A stretch of DNA of 64,000 nt. Origin: Cordylochernes scorpioides. Its lineage: Eukaryota; Arthropoda; Arachnida; Pseudoscorpiones; Chernetidae. Every line of letters begins with the position of its first letter. Position 1 is the stretch's first letter. The position numbers were made by a program, and so were the translations under genes. This document shows, piece after piece, positions 10,187-20,050 of this stretch. Under the pieces are notes generated by a model. It had not been told where the DNA came from and made no database searches. It worked only from the letters and a program-made list of their open reading frames with translations. The DNA lies in NCBI GenBank assembly GCA_030710605.1, contig CP092877.1, positions 42,702,406-42,766,405 on the forward strand. Direction: 5' to 3'.

Positions 10187-10540
10187 GGCGGACATGGCAA
10201 GGGGAAACTTGTCATGGGCTTTCTATGCTATAGGTGTAGAGTACGAGAAATGAGATTGAGGTTGGCAATTGTGTGAGCTCAGGACTGAGGTAAATATAAA
10301 ACTACATACAATGTTAGAACCTCGGCGAACAGAGCGAGGGGAAACTTGCCCTGGGCCATTCTACCTTATCTATGCAGTTGCTTGTGTAGCGAGTCCGAGG
10401 GGAAAAGTCCCGTGTGTAGGTGAGGAAGTCGAATGGACTTATATTTAATTTTCGAAGACAAAATAGTTCTAGATGCAAAGGTAGAATATAGGCGGACAGA
10501 GTGAGGGGAAACTTACCCTGGGCCTTTCTACCTTAATTAT
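10187..10540 (-). repeat. Three to four diverged ~50 bp repeats between pol and 3' LTR of Gypsy-1
   Basis: The motif GAGGGGAAACTTGCCCTGGGCC with flanking GGCGGACA and TTCTACCTTA is found at about 10187-10236, 10323-10372 and 10490-10540, with a weaker partial copy near 10389. The function is unknown. It lies in the region that follows the integrase tail. Confidence 0.7.
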
Positions 10541-10599
10541 TTAGATACTACTGGGTTCGTAAAGTCTCGTTGTCAGGTTAGTAATTGGTAAAGATTTCA

Positions 10600-12338
10600 G
10601 GGGATAAGCGGTTCAAATATCTTTGATAATCTTGATTGTAAATGTAGTCATGTTGCTTTCGTGAGTTAATAGCTGTTTTAGTATGGATTAGAGTGTGATT
10701 GAAGTGTTTATATGGGAATTTGAAGGTATTTTTAGGTTGGTCTCGATTATTTACGGGCGGTGAAATAAATTGTTCGTTTTCCGTATAGTGTTTTAATTTG
10801 TTGACATGAATTGTATCTGTCTCACGACTTAGAGGTCGATTGGAGCGGTTGATCCGTACGATTTGAGGGAAATTATCTCCAGTATTTCATAAGGTCCTGA
10901 GAAGAAAGGTGCCAGTTTACCGGTATCTGGATGGTGGTATGTTTTTGCCAAAACGAGATCGCCTACTTCAAAATCGGAAGCTCTATGTGTTTGGTCGAAT
11001 CTCGCTTTGTCGCGTAAGTGTCGTTCGTGTGTCCTTTGATAGGCCAATTCTCTGGCGTCGTCGATTTTTGGGTAATTTTGTACATGCTCGGATTGTTGTA
11101 GCGGGAAACTACCTAACAAAAGGTATGACGGTGGAAACCCGGTCACAGAATGTGGGGTATGGTTATAAGCCTGAAGGACCTGAGGTAGTAGTTTGGTCCA
11201 GGCCGTCTTAGGTTGTTGGAGGCGCAACAGTTTAAGTTTGACAGTAATCGTGGCGTTTAGTCGTTCACTTAATCCGTTGGCCTGAGGGTTGTTGCTTGTC
11301 GTGAGAAGTTGGCCAATGTTATGTCTAATCAAAAATCTACGAAATTTCGGAGAGGTGAAGGCAGGAGCCCTATCCGTCAAAGGTCGTTTAGGAGAACCAA
11401 ACTGCATCACCTTTTTAATCACTTGGGTATAGGTGAGAATGCTGGTGGACCGCGATGGAAATGCCCACGCGTACCGTGTGGTATGGTCCACTACGACATG
11501 TAAGAAGGTCTGAGAATTTCCATATTTCGCGAATCCAGAAATAGTATCTAGTGACACTAGTTCGTACGGCAGGACTGCTGGGGGGAGTTGTCCCAATTCT
11601 CCGTAGATAGGTCCTTTTGGTGGTTTGACTAATTGGCATACTGAACAGGTTCTTACATGTGTCCTGATGTCATTTGTCATGCCGTCCCAATAGTATTGGG
11701 CTGCGATCAGTCTGGTCATCTGCGAAATGCCGGGGTGATTGAAATCGCGATGGGCTCGTTGTAGTAGGGTGCCACGGAGTGATGGTGGAAAAATTATTTT
11801 AGTGACACCCAGTCGTGTGATGGTCAAAAGGTCCTTGTCATTGAGGATATACCTTGTGTCCCTCCGTAATTCGCCCTGGTGTTCTTTTATTTGACCTCTG
11901 GATAGAAATCCGCAGAAAGGGTTACGGGAGAGTAGGTCCGCTTCGTACTGACGCGAGCCCTTGAGGTATTTGACCTCATAGTCGTAAGCTGAGAGTCGAA
12001 GGCTCCAACGAAAGAGGCGTCCGGTGGGATCTTTTATGGTCTTTAGCCATTGTAAGGCGTGATGATCCGAGTAGATGACAAACATTGCACCTAGGACGTA
12101 CACTCGGAATTTGTCAACACACTCTACAATGGCTAAGCACTCCAGTTCAGATAGTGTAATTACGCTCATAGGAACGCAACGCGCGACTGTAATATTGTAC
12201 AGGGTAAATGTTACCGTCAGGATGTACTTGTTTGAGTACACCTGCGATGCCCTGCGTGGAAGCGTCGCAATAGACCTGGCATGGGAGCCCTTCTTGAAAT
12301 AGATGTAACACAGGTTGTGTTGCGAGGTGTTGCTTCAA
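10600..12338 (-). pseudogene. Gypsy-1 RNase H and integrase
   Basis: Coding starts with RNase H at 12338 (QVYCDASTQGIAGVLKQ), changes frame within about 12150-12240, and continues to 10829 with SDHHALQWLK (RNase H), HPGISQM..YYWDGM and CSVCQLV (integrase HHCC zinc finger), then the core: SLDTISGF (first Asp), LTDRAPAF (second Asp) and GLSERLNAT (catalytic Glu). The C-terminal part has the GDLVLAKTYHHPDTGKLAPFFSGPYE domain. A frame change near 10830 separates the tail (DTIHVNKLK, then a basic and aromatic segment), readable to about 10600 and matching Gypsy-3. The catalytic triad is kept but the chain is broken. Confidence 0.88.
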
Positions 12339-12353
12339 TTTATCAAAGGCTTG

Positions 12354-13229
12354 TTAACAATTCGGGCTCCAAAGCCATTTGGCGTTCTTTTTTAGTAATT
12401 GATTTAAGGGGTGGCGAAGTCTAGCATATTCTGGGATGAATTTATGATATACGTTGACGGCTCCTAAAAATGATTGTAGGGTTTTAATGTTGATAGGGGT
12501 TCTAATAGCGTTGATGATTTCGGTATTTTTAATATTAGGTGTGTAAGTCCCTGCGGTGATGAGGTAGCCGAGAAAATCTATTTCATTTTGATAAAAATTA
12601 CATTTTTTAAGGTTAAGTTGGAGATTTTCCTCTAAACAGAATTTAAAGAAAAGTCGAAGGTGCGTAAGGTGTTGTTCTGAGGAGTCAGAAAAAATAACGA
12701 AGTCGTCATAATAATGGGCTATGAAAGAGAGGTGGTGTTTGTGGATCAACTGGGTAATCACACGTTCGAAAATTTGGGGTGCTGATTTGAATCCAAAGGG
12801 TAAGCGTTTGAAATTATATTGCCCTTGTTGAGTCACGAAAGAGAGTAGTGGTTGACTCTCCTCCGCGATGGGGATTTGATAGTATGCATTGCTTATGTCA
12901 ACGGTATTAAATACTCTGGCTTTCGACAGGTTATCCAGTACCGTTTCTATCAATGGCAAAGGATGCAAATCCGAGGGTACTAGTTCGTTCACGCGACGGA
13001 AGTCAATGCAGAGACGCATGGTGTTATCGCGTTTGCGAACGAGTGTCACAGGAGAGGAATGTGGGCTAGAGGAGGGGGTGATTATGTCATGTTTTAGAAG
13101 TTGAGATATCTGGTCCTGAATTTCCTTCTGGTAGGCATAGTGAGTTCGGTATGGTCGGAGGGAAATAACCTTATCGGAAATAATTTTGAGTTTTACAGGG
13201 GTTATGTTGAGTGTGGTAATACATTGCAT
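12354..13229 (-). pseudogene. Gypsy-1 reverse transcriptase
   Basis: This is a 291-codon open frame: SLRPYRTHYAYQKEI, SPVTLVRKRDNTMRLCIDFRRVNELV (about residue 60), DISNAYYQIPI (first catalytic Asp), LPFGFKSAPQIFE, and HYYDDFVIFS with active-site box YYDD where most gypsy elements have YLDD or YVDD. It ends in LLKKNAKWLWSPNC followed by a TAA where Gypsy-3 has an amino acid before QEAF. The polymerase fold is complete but is separated from protease and RNase H by stops and frame shifts. Confidence 0.9.
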
Positions 13230-13309
13230 TTATTGATAGGGAAAATATCTTTAAAAGAATACAATAATTGCTGATAAGGGATAGTCAGTTCTGGGCGTTG
13301 TTCGATAAA

Positions 13310-13633
13310 TTATTTAATCATTAATTCTCTAGAGGAGCATGGGCTGGTAGGAAGGCTATTAAGGTTGTAAGGGTGAGAGGGGCATTCAGGGGAAGGTTGA
13401 TAAATATTACTAAGGGTTGTTTGTAAGCAAGGCTCACGTGGAGGTTGAACATCGTCAACGCCTAAGTTAACCGAGTGAATTATGGGTCGTTTAGGGTTAG
13501 AAGTTATTATTCGCGAGCCGTGCTTACAAGTGGGAAGGTCACATACAAAATGGTACAAATGTTTAGGTACTGGAACACTATTTTGAAGTATCAATTGATT
13601 ATGAAAATCTATTGTTAATCTTAAGAATTGCAT
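13310..13633 (-). pseudogene. Gypsy-1 region between protease and reverse transcriptase
   Basis: The frame reads LRLTIDFHNQLILQN and then a Pro/Ser-rich stretch. Gypsy-3 has FRLTIDFNKYTILQL at the same place, so this is the end of the protease domain and the variable linker to reverse transcriptase. It is in a different frame from the Gag-protease frame upstream and from the reverse transcriptase downstream. Confidence 0.7.
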
Positions 13634-13671
13634 AACATGAATAGATAGGATACCAAGTTCAAGGGGTGAAT

Positions 13672-14862
13672 TTAAAATATAAAATGTTTCATTAAAATTA
13701 AAATTATTAAATTGTATTGGTAAGGTAAGGTAAATAATCCGATTGGTTTGGCATGACTAGATATAGTACGGATAATAACATCATCGTTAATAGGGGTGGA
13801 ACAAATGAAACTATTAACATTTTTAATATATTCAAATTGGTTTAAACTAATTATGGAAACATTGGCTCCAGAGTCAACTAGGAATGGCATCTTTAAAGAA
13901 TGAATGATAGGGGTTAAAATAATTGCACTTACAGGCGTATGCTGGTTTAGGGTGCAGGTAGGTTCATTGAGCTTCGGAGAAGTTCTGCTGCCGAAGTTGG
14001 CATTACTAGTTTCTCCCGAGCTCGTCGTTGCTGCGGTCTCGTAGACACCTGCAGGCCCAGTCGATCTTTGGGGTTGCTCGACGCTGTGGACCGCAGGTGT
14101 AAAGGTCCGAAAAGTCCGCTGGTAGGGCCCTCGCTGCTGACACTGTGCGTGCCAGTGTTGTCCGCCACAGTAACGGCAAGGATATGGTGGGGTCTTGTCC
14201 ACGGTGGTGGAAGGTGCTCTGCTCTGGCGCGCTGATCGTTGTTGGGCAGCTTTAGTGCTGGTGTTATCCCCTTCGTAGGTCAGCTGTTGGGCTAAGCACA
14301 ACCATTCTTCTGGTCCCGAGGGTTGTGCCATCATTAAAAGGTTACCATAGTTACGTGGCACACCGTTGGATAGTGCTTGCACGATGGCACTCTTAGGGAG
14401 GTTGATCGCCAATCCTATTCGGACCTTGTTCTTGTAGTAGGTCTCGATCTCGGCCATCGATGTGCATTTAAGTTCATAGAACTCTCGAAGAGTGAAGCTA
14501 GGACGTCGGGGATAGACGGCGCAGAGTGACTCCTTGACCTCTTCATAAGTCTTATTGAGTAGAGCTAAGTCTTGTGCAATTTTGCGAGGTTCGCCTCTGA
14601 GTGATGATAGAGCCTTTCGAGCTTGGCGTGCTGGCTCTAAGTTGTGAAAGTTCGGCTGAGACTCAAGTTGTGAGAAGAAGTGTGCGGCAGGTTCATCTCC
14701 GTCGTAGGTGATTGCTTCTTCAGACTCACGGTTTAAAAGTTGGTCGAGACAGAGGGTGAGAGTTCGAAGGGAAGCGGCTACAGTAGAGTCAGTCGTTGGT
14801 TCTTGTGGAACTTGGTTGTGGGTTTGTTCGATCATCGTGGTATTGCTTCTTGTTTTCTTCAT
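13672..14862 (-). pseudogene. Gypsy-1 Gag and start of protease in one frame
   Basis: The 396-codon frame starts with ATG at 14862, 56 bp inside the 5' LTR. Gag has a capsid-like helical region (about residues 40-200, FFSQLESQPN to GVPRNYGNLL), then an unusual zinc knuckle CRYCGGQHWHAQC near residue 230, with spacing unlike the standard CX2CX4HX4C. A Ser/Thr/Pro-rich linker leads to FLVDSGANVSIIS (protease, DSG catalytic box, about residue 330). The frame ends within the protease. In Gypsy-3 Gag and Pol are in different frames, so the fusion here may come from an indel. Confidence 0.85.
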
Positions 14863-14894
14863 ACTCTGGTATATGAGGGATTTGTTTCCCGGTC

Positions 14895-14918
14895 AGGTCT
14901 TATCCTGTCGACTTTCAA
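14895..14918 (-). other. Gypsy-1 candidate primer-binding region
   Basis: Directly inside the 5' LTR the minus strand reads TTGAAAGTCGACAGGATAAG. The core AGTCGACAGGAT is also found just inside the Gypsy-3 5' LTR. It resembles the tRNA-Ser primer site of 17.6-type gypsy elements (TGGCGCAGTCGGCAGGAT) but lacks the starting TGGCGC. Confidence 0.45.
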
Positions 14919-15226
14919 TGTGACAATATAGTGGTAATAATGTGGTGGGGAAAGAGAAATAATCACGCCACAAATTGGTAGAGGAATTTGGAAGCCATCC
15001 GAGAGAAAGAGGTAGTGCGAGGGGATTCCACCGCTGAACGACCGTTTTTTTTGTGTCCACCACCCCCCTACTATCCAAAAATAGTCCTCAGGTGTTGACG
15101 GGAGGGCCACATTTGCTGCCCCTTTGGAATGTCGTGATGTCTAAAGTGACTCCCTTTAGCTGCCCATCTCTCTCTGGCTGACTCTAGGTTTGTTTTATTA
15201 ATCCTGGAAGAGCATATATTATGACA
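14919..15226 (-). repeat. Gypsy-1 5' LTR
   Basis: This is the partner of 9511-9816, with the same TG...CA ends on the minus strand and a 2 bp length difference caused by a longer T run. It is flanked outside by TATA. Confidence 0.92.
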
Positions 15227-15653
15227 TATATGTTTTAATGTAGTTTGTTATCCTTTTGGATGAATGTAGTGTGGCATGTTGGTTGCAGTCGTGGTGGCCA
15301 CAATGTTTAGAGTGGGTTCAGGCGTGATTGGGATATCACAAAAGGACGAGACATTTTGTATGTCACCATTGAGATCGCGAGAGAGATAGTGAAGCCGACG
15401 CCGGTTAGGGCAGATCTGTAGAGAGCGGTCTTTCAATCATTGTGTCTCAAAGAGGATTGATCTGTTTGAGCAAGAAGGGGCCACACCTGGGAACCCCGAC
15501 ATGTTTTTCGGATCTTTTCCTGTCCTGTCGCCGGCTGTCACTCACTCGAAATTTTATTTTTGTCGTTTTGGTAATTTCACTATAACTATATAATACATGG
15601 GGATATGAGTATATATTGGAATATATTACAACATACATATACAACAAAAAAAA
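15227..15653. other. Spacer between Gypsy-1 and Penelope-like element
   Basis: The spacer has no recognised coding region. It includes a GC-richer stretch (15360-15540) and an A-rich end next to the Penelope repeat. It may hold 5' sequence of the Penelope element, but there is no second copy to show this. Confidence 0.4.
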
Positions 15654-15779
15654 AGTTGGGTGTATATACCTCTCCGCATATTTTCTTGGATTACCTGAAG
15701 AAAAGCGTTTTGCTTGAAAGCTTGTATTTTTTTAATAAAAAGAAACTCACCACGTTATATTTTCGTTTTCTCTTTTAAC
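15654..15779 (+). repeat. Penelope 5' pseudo-LTR with hammerhead-like motif
   Basis: The repeat carries CTGAAGA (15695-15701), then AAGC-GTTTT-GCTT that can pair, then GAAA (15716-15719). This is the order of the conserved core of hammerhead ribozymes, which are known in Penelope pseudo-LTRs. I could not identify stem I or the cleavage triplet with confidence. Confidence 0.8.
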
Positions 15780-15799
15780 TTTTAAAACGTGGCTAAAGT

Positions 15800-18124
15800 A
15801 TGTCTGATCCTAACTTTTCGTTTATCACTTTTTACAAAGAACAGCTCTCCAAGAAATCTCTCCAACTTGCCAAATGGCGTCGGCATTTAATTTTTAACCG
15901 CAAATGCTTTCAAAACGATTTTATCCCGCTGTCACTAAGGCTGAAAGATCCAGTCAAAAATCCCTATTCTGCTACTGTCATACGAACAACTCAAAAGAGA
16001 TTATTATACTCAAGAATCCGAGGTTCTATATCCAGAATCAGATTCCTCCAAAAAACAGTAAAAGGACTACTCTCACTTCTAGCCATCAGACTTCCATTTG
16101 AAGAACTTACGTCCCTAATATCCGGCATCACCACCCGCGTTCACCAGCTCGATCAGTTTATCGAAAACCGACATCGAAAGAAATTTGAATTCTGGACACA
16201 GAAATACCAATTTCCCTCTTACAACTCCTGCCATAACATCCAGAAAGATGTTATACTAAACCTTGCCAATATCAACCTCTCGGAAGATCACATTTCCCTC
16301 TTAACCAAAGGACTCAAGTATAGACTACCCACTAAGCAAGACCCCTTACACATCATCAGCTGTGTTGAATCTTCTCTACAGAACCAAAGTAATTTTGACA
16401 AATACCATATCCGCACCACAATCACTAACAAACTATACGCCTCCGGCCACTCAAACCCTAGCCACAAATCCTCTAAGAATGAAGTCAAAGCCTTGAAATC
16501 CCTCAGAGATCAGAAAGACATAGTGGTCACCAGATTAGACAAAGGTTCACAGGTCGTGATTCTCAAATTGGAAGCATATAAGAGCAAAATGCAGGACATC
16601 CTAGGCGATTTGGATACTTTCGAGGGTGCTTCACCTGCTCAAGTCAGCAACATCCAAAAGGCCTACAAGTCATCACTAATGCGCCTGAAAAGAACCAACC
16701 AAATCACCTCCGCACAATTTCAAAGTTATACTTCAAATCTCTCCAACACCCCTTATATTTATGGCCTCCCGAAGGTACACAAACCGGACATCCCTCTTAG
16801 ACCAATTGTTGCATATCATCTTTCCCCTGCAGCACACCTGGCTAGATACCTTTCAGATGTCCTAAAACCGTTGATCAAGACATATAACTCCCATTCTATT
16901 CAAGACTCAAGCGACTTTATCCACAAATTAAAAGAAATAGATAACTCAGAAAACTACTCCATCTGCATGTATGATGTAAAATCCCTCTTTTTATGTCTCC
17001 CCCACGACCTCATCATCAAAGAACTCAGAAGTTGCACCATCACAGACCTATTCCAAATATGCTTGAATATGAACACCCTTGAACTTGACGGTCATTACTA
17101 CCTACAGAAGAGAGGTTCCACCATGGGTAGCCCTTTATCAAACATAGCAGCTGAACTCGTAATGTCTGGCCTTGACTCCTGGATCACGAACCGTGATGAC
17201 CTAGGAATTAAATTATGGATAAGATATGTCGATGACATATTTTGCATGTATCCCAACGCTAATAACTCCCTCATCACAGATGCCCTCAACGCATATCACG
17301 AATGCCTAAAGTTCACCCAAAACAAGGACAAGAATGGTGTCATCCCATTTCTGGATGTGCTGGTCATCAATACCGGCAGCAGCATAGAAACCACGGTATA
17401 CTACAAACCAGAATTTAACTCCACGTATATTCATTATGGTTCTCATGCACCTGCATCTCATAAGATCACAACTATCAAAACACTAACAAAAAGGATCTCT
17501 ACTCATTGTTCTCTAGAAATCTTTAGGACGGTCGAGAGAAATAACATTTATCGTAACCTTTCGTCTTTCGGTTATCCCATAGATTTTATCCGGCGCCATA
17601 CGTACCAACAACGTACATATGCAATCCCAACCGATTACAAATCGACTTGCGTTCTCCCGTATTCCGAAACCAACGTCGATATTGCCCGTTTCTTGAGAAA
17701 ATACGATGTTCGCACGTATATAAGTAATTCACCTTCCGTCGAACTCAAACTCCGGCATCCCATCACAAAAAGTTCTAAAAAGCAGGACCCACTATCCGCC
17801 TCTAACGCAGTGTACAAAATTAAATGCTAAAATTGCGAACTACATTATGTGGGTGAAACCGGCAGAACCATTGAAATCAGGACAAAAGAACACAATAGAA
17901 ACATCATGAACAAAGACAGCCGTTCCCAGATTTATAAGCACATGGCAGAAACACAGCATTCATTTGATTTCACAGACACCCAATGTATTTACAGTAACAT
18001 AAGCGGAAAATATCAACGACTGGTCCCGGAGGCTTTGGTTTCCAATAAAATTCCGAGCCTCAATAGAAAAATTGAACTACCCCCGCAGTACATAGCTTTT
18101 TGTAATAACATGGATCCCGCATAA
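15800..18124 (+). pseudogene. Penelope reverse transcriptase with GIY-YIG endonuclease, one stop codon
   Basis: The frame runs 676 codons from ATG 15800 to a TAA at 17828, then continues in the same frame for another 97 codons to 18124. Reverse transcriptase motifs: TRLDKGSQVVIL (about 245), YGLPKVHKPDIPLRPIV (about 318), YDVKSLF (first catalytic Asp region, about 393), GSTMGSPLSNI (about 440) and IRYVDDIF (YVDD at 476-479). After the stop come CELHYVGETGRTIEIRTKEHN (GIY-YIG start with the conserved Arg and a His) and PEALVSNKIPSLNRK (catalytic Glu region). The enzyme would nick DNA and prime reverse transcription from the nick. The stop falls exactly between the polymerase and the nuclease, next to the Cys pair that precedes GIY-YIG. 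Confidence 0.92.
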
Positions 18125-18270
18125 GGAATTTTAACTTCAAGTGTTTCCCGATTTATGTATATATTTTATTTATTTTAAACTTATTTTAAACTGAATTTCT
18201 CGCTCGCTCTCTAGGTGTGTTGATACGTGCTTGTTCGTGGCAATTCCGCTTCAATATTCAAATCTTACTT

Positions 18271-18394
18271 AGTTGGGTGTATATACCTCTCCGCATATTT
18301 TCTTGGATTACCTGAAGAAAAGCGTTTTACTTGAAAGCTTGTATTTTTAATAAAAAGAAACTCACCACGTTATATTTTCGTTTTCTCTTTTAAC
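18271..18394 (+). repeat. Penelope 3' pseudo-LTR
   Basis: This is the second copy of the terminal repeat. It has the CTGAAGA (18312-18318) and GAAA (18333-18336) motifs, but the candidate stem II now reads AAGC/ACTT, weaker than in the 5' copy. Confidence 0.9.
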
Positions 18395-18675
18395 AAAAAA
18401 TATTTTCCTAAATCGGCAATGATTTACTTATGTCAATTTTCTTTCTTTAAAGGGTGACAGCAGGTCGCTGAATTGTTGTAAATAAAGAATTAGAAGCCTT
18501 GTAGTAGATATTTTAATCCATTTATATCAAACCATCAAAATGTTTTCTTTATTATATATTTATATTTAATATATAATTATATCACTTTTAATTCCATGCT
18601 TATCTTTTGTAAAGGAATCAAAATAATGCATTATTTTCGATATTGAATACAAGAATTATATATATATATATATAT
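18395..18675. other. AT-rich spacer ending in (TA)n
   Basis: I see nothing coding. The (TA)n tract at about 18655-18675 is the insertion site of Gypsy-2. Confidence 0.6.
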
Positions 18676-18991
18676 TGCCACGTTTTTATTTTTTAAACGC
18701 TAATTTTAGTTTTGTAAAACTTTAATTTTAAAGTTTATTATTTTAAAAGTGAAATGTTTGTTAATGGAATAGACATTTTACCTAAACTCATTTTAATGCC
18801 GCTTTCTTTTACAAGCCATTTGTTTATGTGTATTTTTACATATCGTTTTTATTGAGTTTTTACTAATTTAGAATGTACATCATTGACTTTTGATGAATGA
18901 GAAAAATAAATTGAAAATAAACATATGAAAAATTAAAGTAACATTTTAAAGGAATTTATGTACAATTGAAAATTGTTTCTGTAACGTCTCA
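18676..18991 (-). repeat. Gypsy-2 3' LTR
   Basis: Minus-strand ends are TGAGACGTTACAG and CGTGGCA. It matches 23242-23557 with only scattered differences (such as AAATGTTTG versus AAATTTTTG). Its length of 316 bp is the same as the partner. Confidence 0.93.
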
Positions 18992-19005
18992 TATTCCCCT
19001 TCTTG
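18992..19005 (-). other. Gypsy-2 polypurine tract
   Basis: Read on the minus strand, AGAAGGGGAATA lies directly before the 3' LTR, as expected for the plus-strand primer of a gypsy element. Confidence 0.7.
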
Positions 19006-19011
19006 AAGCAT

Positions 19012-19488
19012 TTATTCTCGGGTAATAAATGGTCGAAGTTGAGATATGTGAACGCGTCTTGCTTGCTTTTGGTCTTTCAGAGAGATATCGTAGGTTACAT
19101 CAGATATCTTTTTTTGAATGACAAATGGTCCTTCATATTTTGGTGATGTCTTGATGAGACGAGGGTCGTTGAAGGCAATTTTTCTTATGACTAAGTCTCC
19201 TTCTTTAAAGACATACTTGGGGTGATGGCTATCGTGTTTAATCTTCCACTTACTTCTAATTTGTTCTGTCCGCAGGCTAGCTTTCTTCCTGGCTTCTTCA
19301 ATTGTAATTGGAGTTTGGTCGGCAAATTCGGGTACATTACCGATTCCATACATTAAAAAAAAGCGGTGAAAAACCAGTCACGTCATGTGGTGTGGAATTA
19401 TAATTTTTGACAACTCGCGGTAACAATGAGCTCCATTTACATCTAGGTTTCTCCAGAACAGCTATTCTCAGTTTTGTCATTATCGTAT
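19012..19488 (-). pseudogene. Gypsy-2 integrase C-terminal part
   Basis: Two frames cover the end of integrase: 19488-19337 (TIMTKLRIAVLEKPRCKW and YNSTPHDVTGFSP) and 19353-19012 (113 codons: EEARKKASLRTEQIRSKWKIKHD, FKEGDLVIRKI, KYEGPFVIQKKISDVTYDI, RRVHISQLRPF). The last part is the SH3-like GPY/F domain, with GPF present. A frame change near 19345 separates them. The upstream part of integrase lies beyond the solo LTR, at 20047 and higher. Confidence 0.85.
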
Positions 19489-20046
19489 TGAAACGATGCA
19501 GCAGAGAAGTAGCAGGGAAGAAGTGGAAACGCCAAGAGAAGAAGGGCCCCTTCTCGGAAGTGTTGATTGACAAATTCCAGGAGGGGGTGGCAGACAGTCG
19601 GGGAAGTCCAGCTGGCGCCGCGGTGGGGAAGGGATCAGCCGGGTCCAGCTGGTGTCGTCGTGAAGGAAGCAGCCGAGTTAGCGGCCTGCCTGCCGGGGAT
19701 TGGTGTGTGCCGAGAAGACTGTCCGGCCGAGATAGCAGTCTGGGGGAAGAAGTCTGTCTGGTGACAACGGGTCCTGCAGCAAGGAGAACGGCTGTGACGA
19801 CCAGACGCGGCAAGTTGGCTAGAGGAGGTGGGCCCCGACACGGTGTGGATTAACAAGAGCAGGACGAGGAGGAACCTACCTGGGGCGGCATTGAAGGCAA
19901 GTGTTCATCTCCCATGTATAGTTATTGATATCCCTTTTAAAGTTGTGGTAATAAATCTATAGTACTAAGCTGTATCCAAAACGAACCCACATTGTCTTCT
20001 CAGAAACCTTGCACGCAAACATCGACGGCTGAGAAGCGTCGTAACA
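19489..20046 (+). mobile_element. Solo LTR inserted in the Gypsy-2 integrase
   Basis: A 558 bp GC-rich insert starts TGAAACG and ends GTAACA, and is flanked by GTAT on both sides (19485-19488, 20047-20050). Removing it and one GTAT restores the integrase reading from LNDT to IMTKL. The TG...CA ends and 4 bp duplication identify a solo LTR left by LTR-LTR recombination of a gypsy-type element. AATAAA near 19951 favours plus orientation. The open frames inside it have no domain. I find no other copy in the window. Confidence 0.85.
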
Positions 20047-20050
20047 GTAT

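Larger units (their letters stand above)
9511..15226 (-). mobile_element. Ty3/gypsy retrotransposon, decayed (Gypsy-1)
   Basis: Two LTRs of 306 and 308 bp (9511-9816, 14919-15226) flank gag, protease, reverse transcriptase, RNase H and integrase on the minus strand in gypsy order. The 4 bp on each side are TATA (9507-9510, 15227-15230), fitting a target duplication within a TA tract. The proteins closely resemble those of Gypsy-3 at 30036, including a Y(F/Y)DD active site and an atypical Gag zinc knuckle, so both belong to one family. Frame changes and stops inactivate it. Confidence 0.92.
15654..18394 (+). mobile_element. Penelope-like retroelement with terminal direct repeats
   Basis: Direct repeats of 126 and 124 bp (15654-15779, 18271-18394; both start AGTTGGGTGTATATACCTC) flank one long frame coding a Penelope-type reverse transcriptase followed by a GIY-YIG endonuclease. 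Such pseudo-LTRs are normal for Penelope-like elements. The repeats differ by only a few bases, so the copy is fairly young. The only coding defect I see is one in-frame stop at 17828-17830. Confidence 0.93.

Noticed and set aside
19407..19853. Long frames on both strands in the GC-rich insert
   Set aside because: The block is a solo LTR with target duplication. Open frames on both strands are expected in GC-rich DNA, and no domain is visible.
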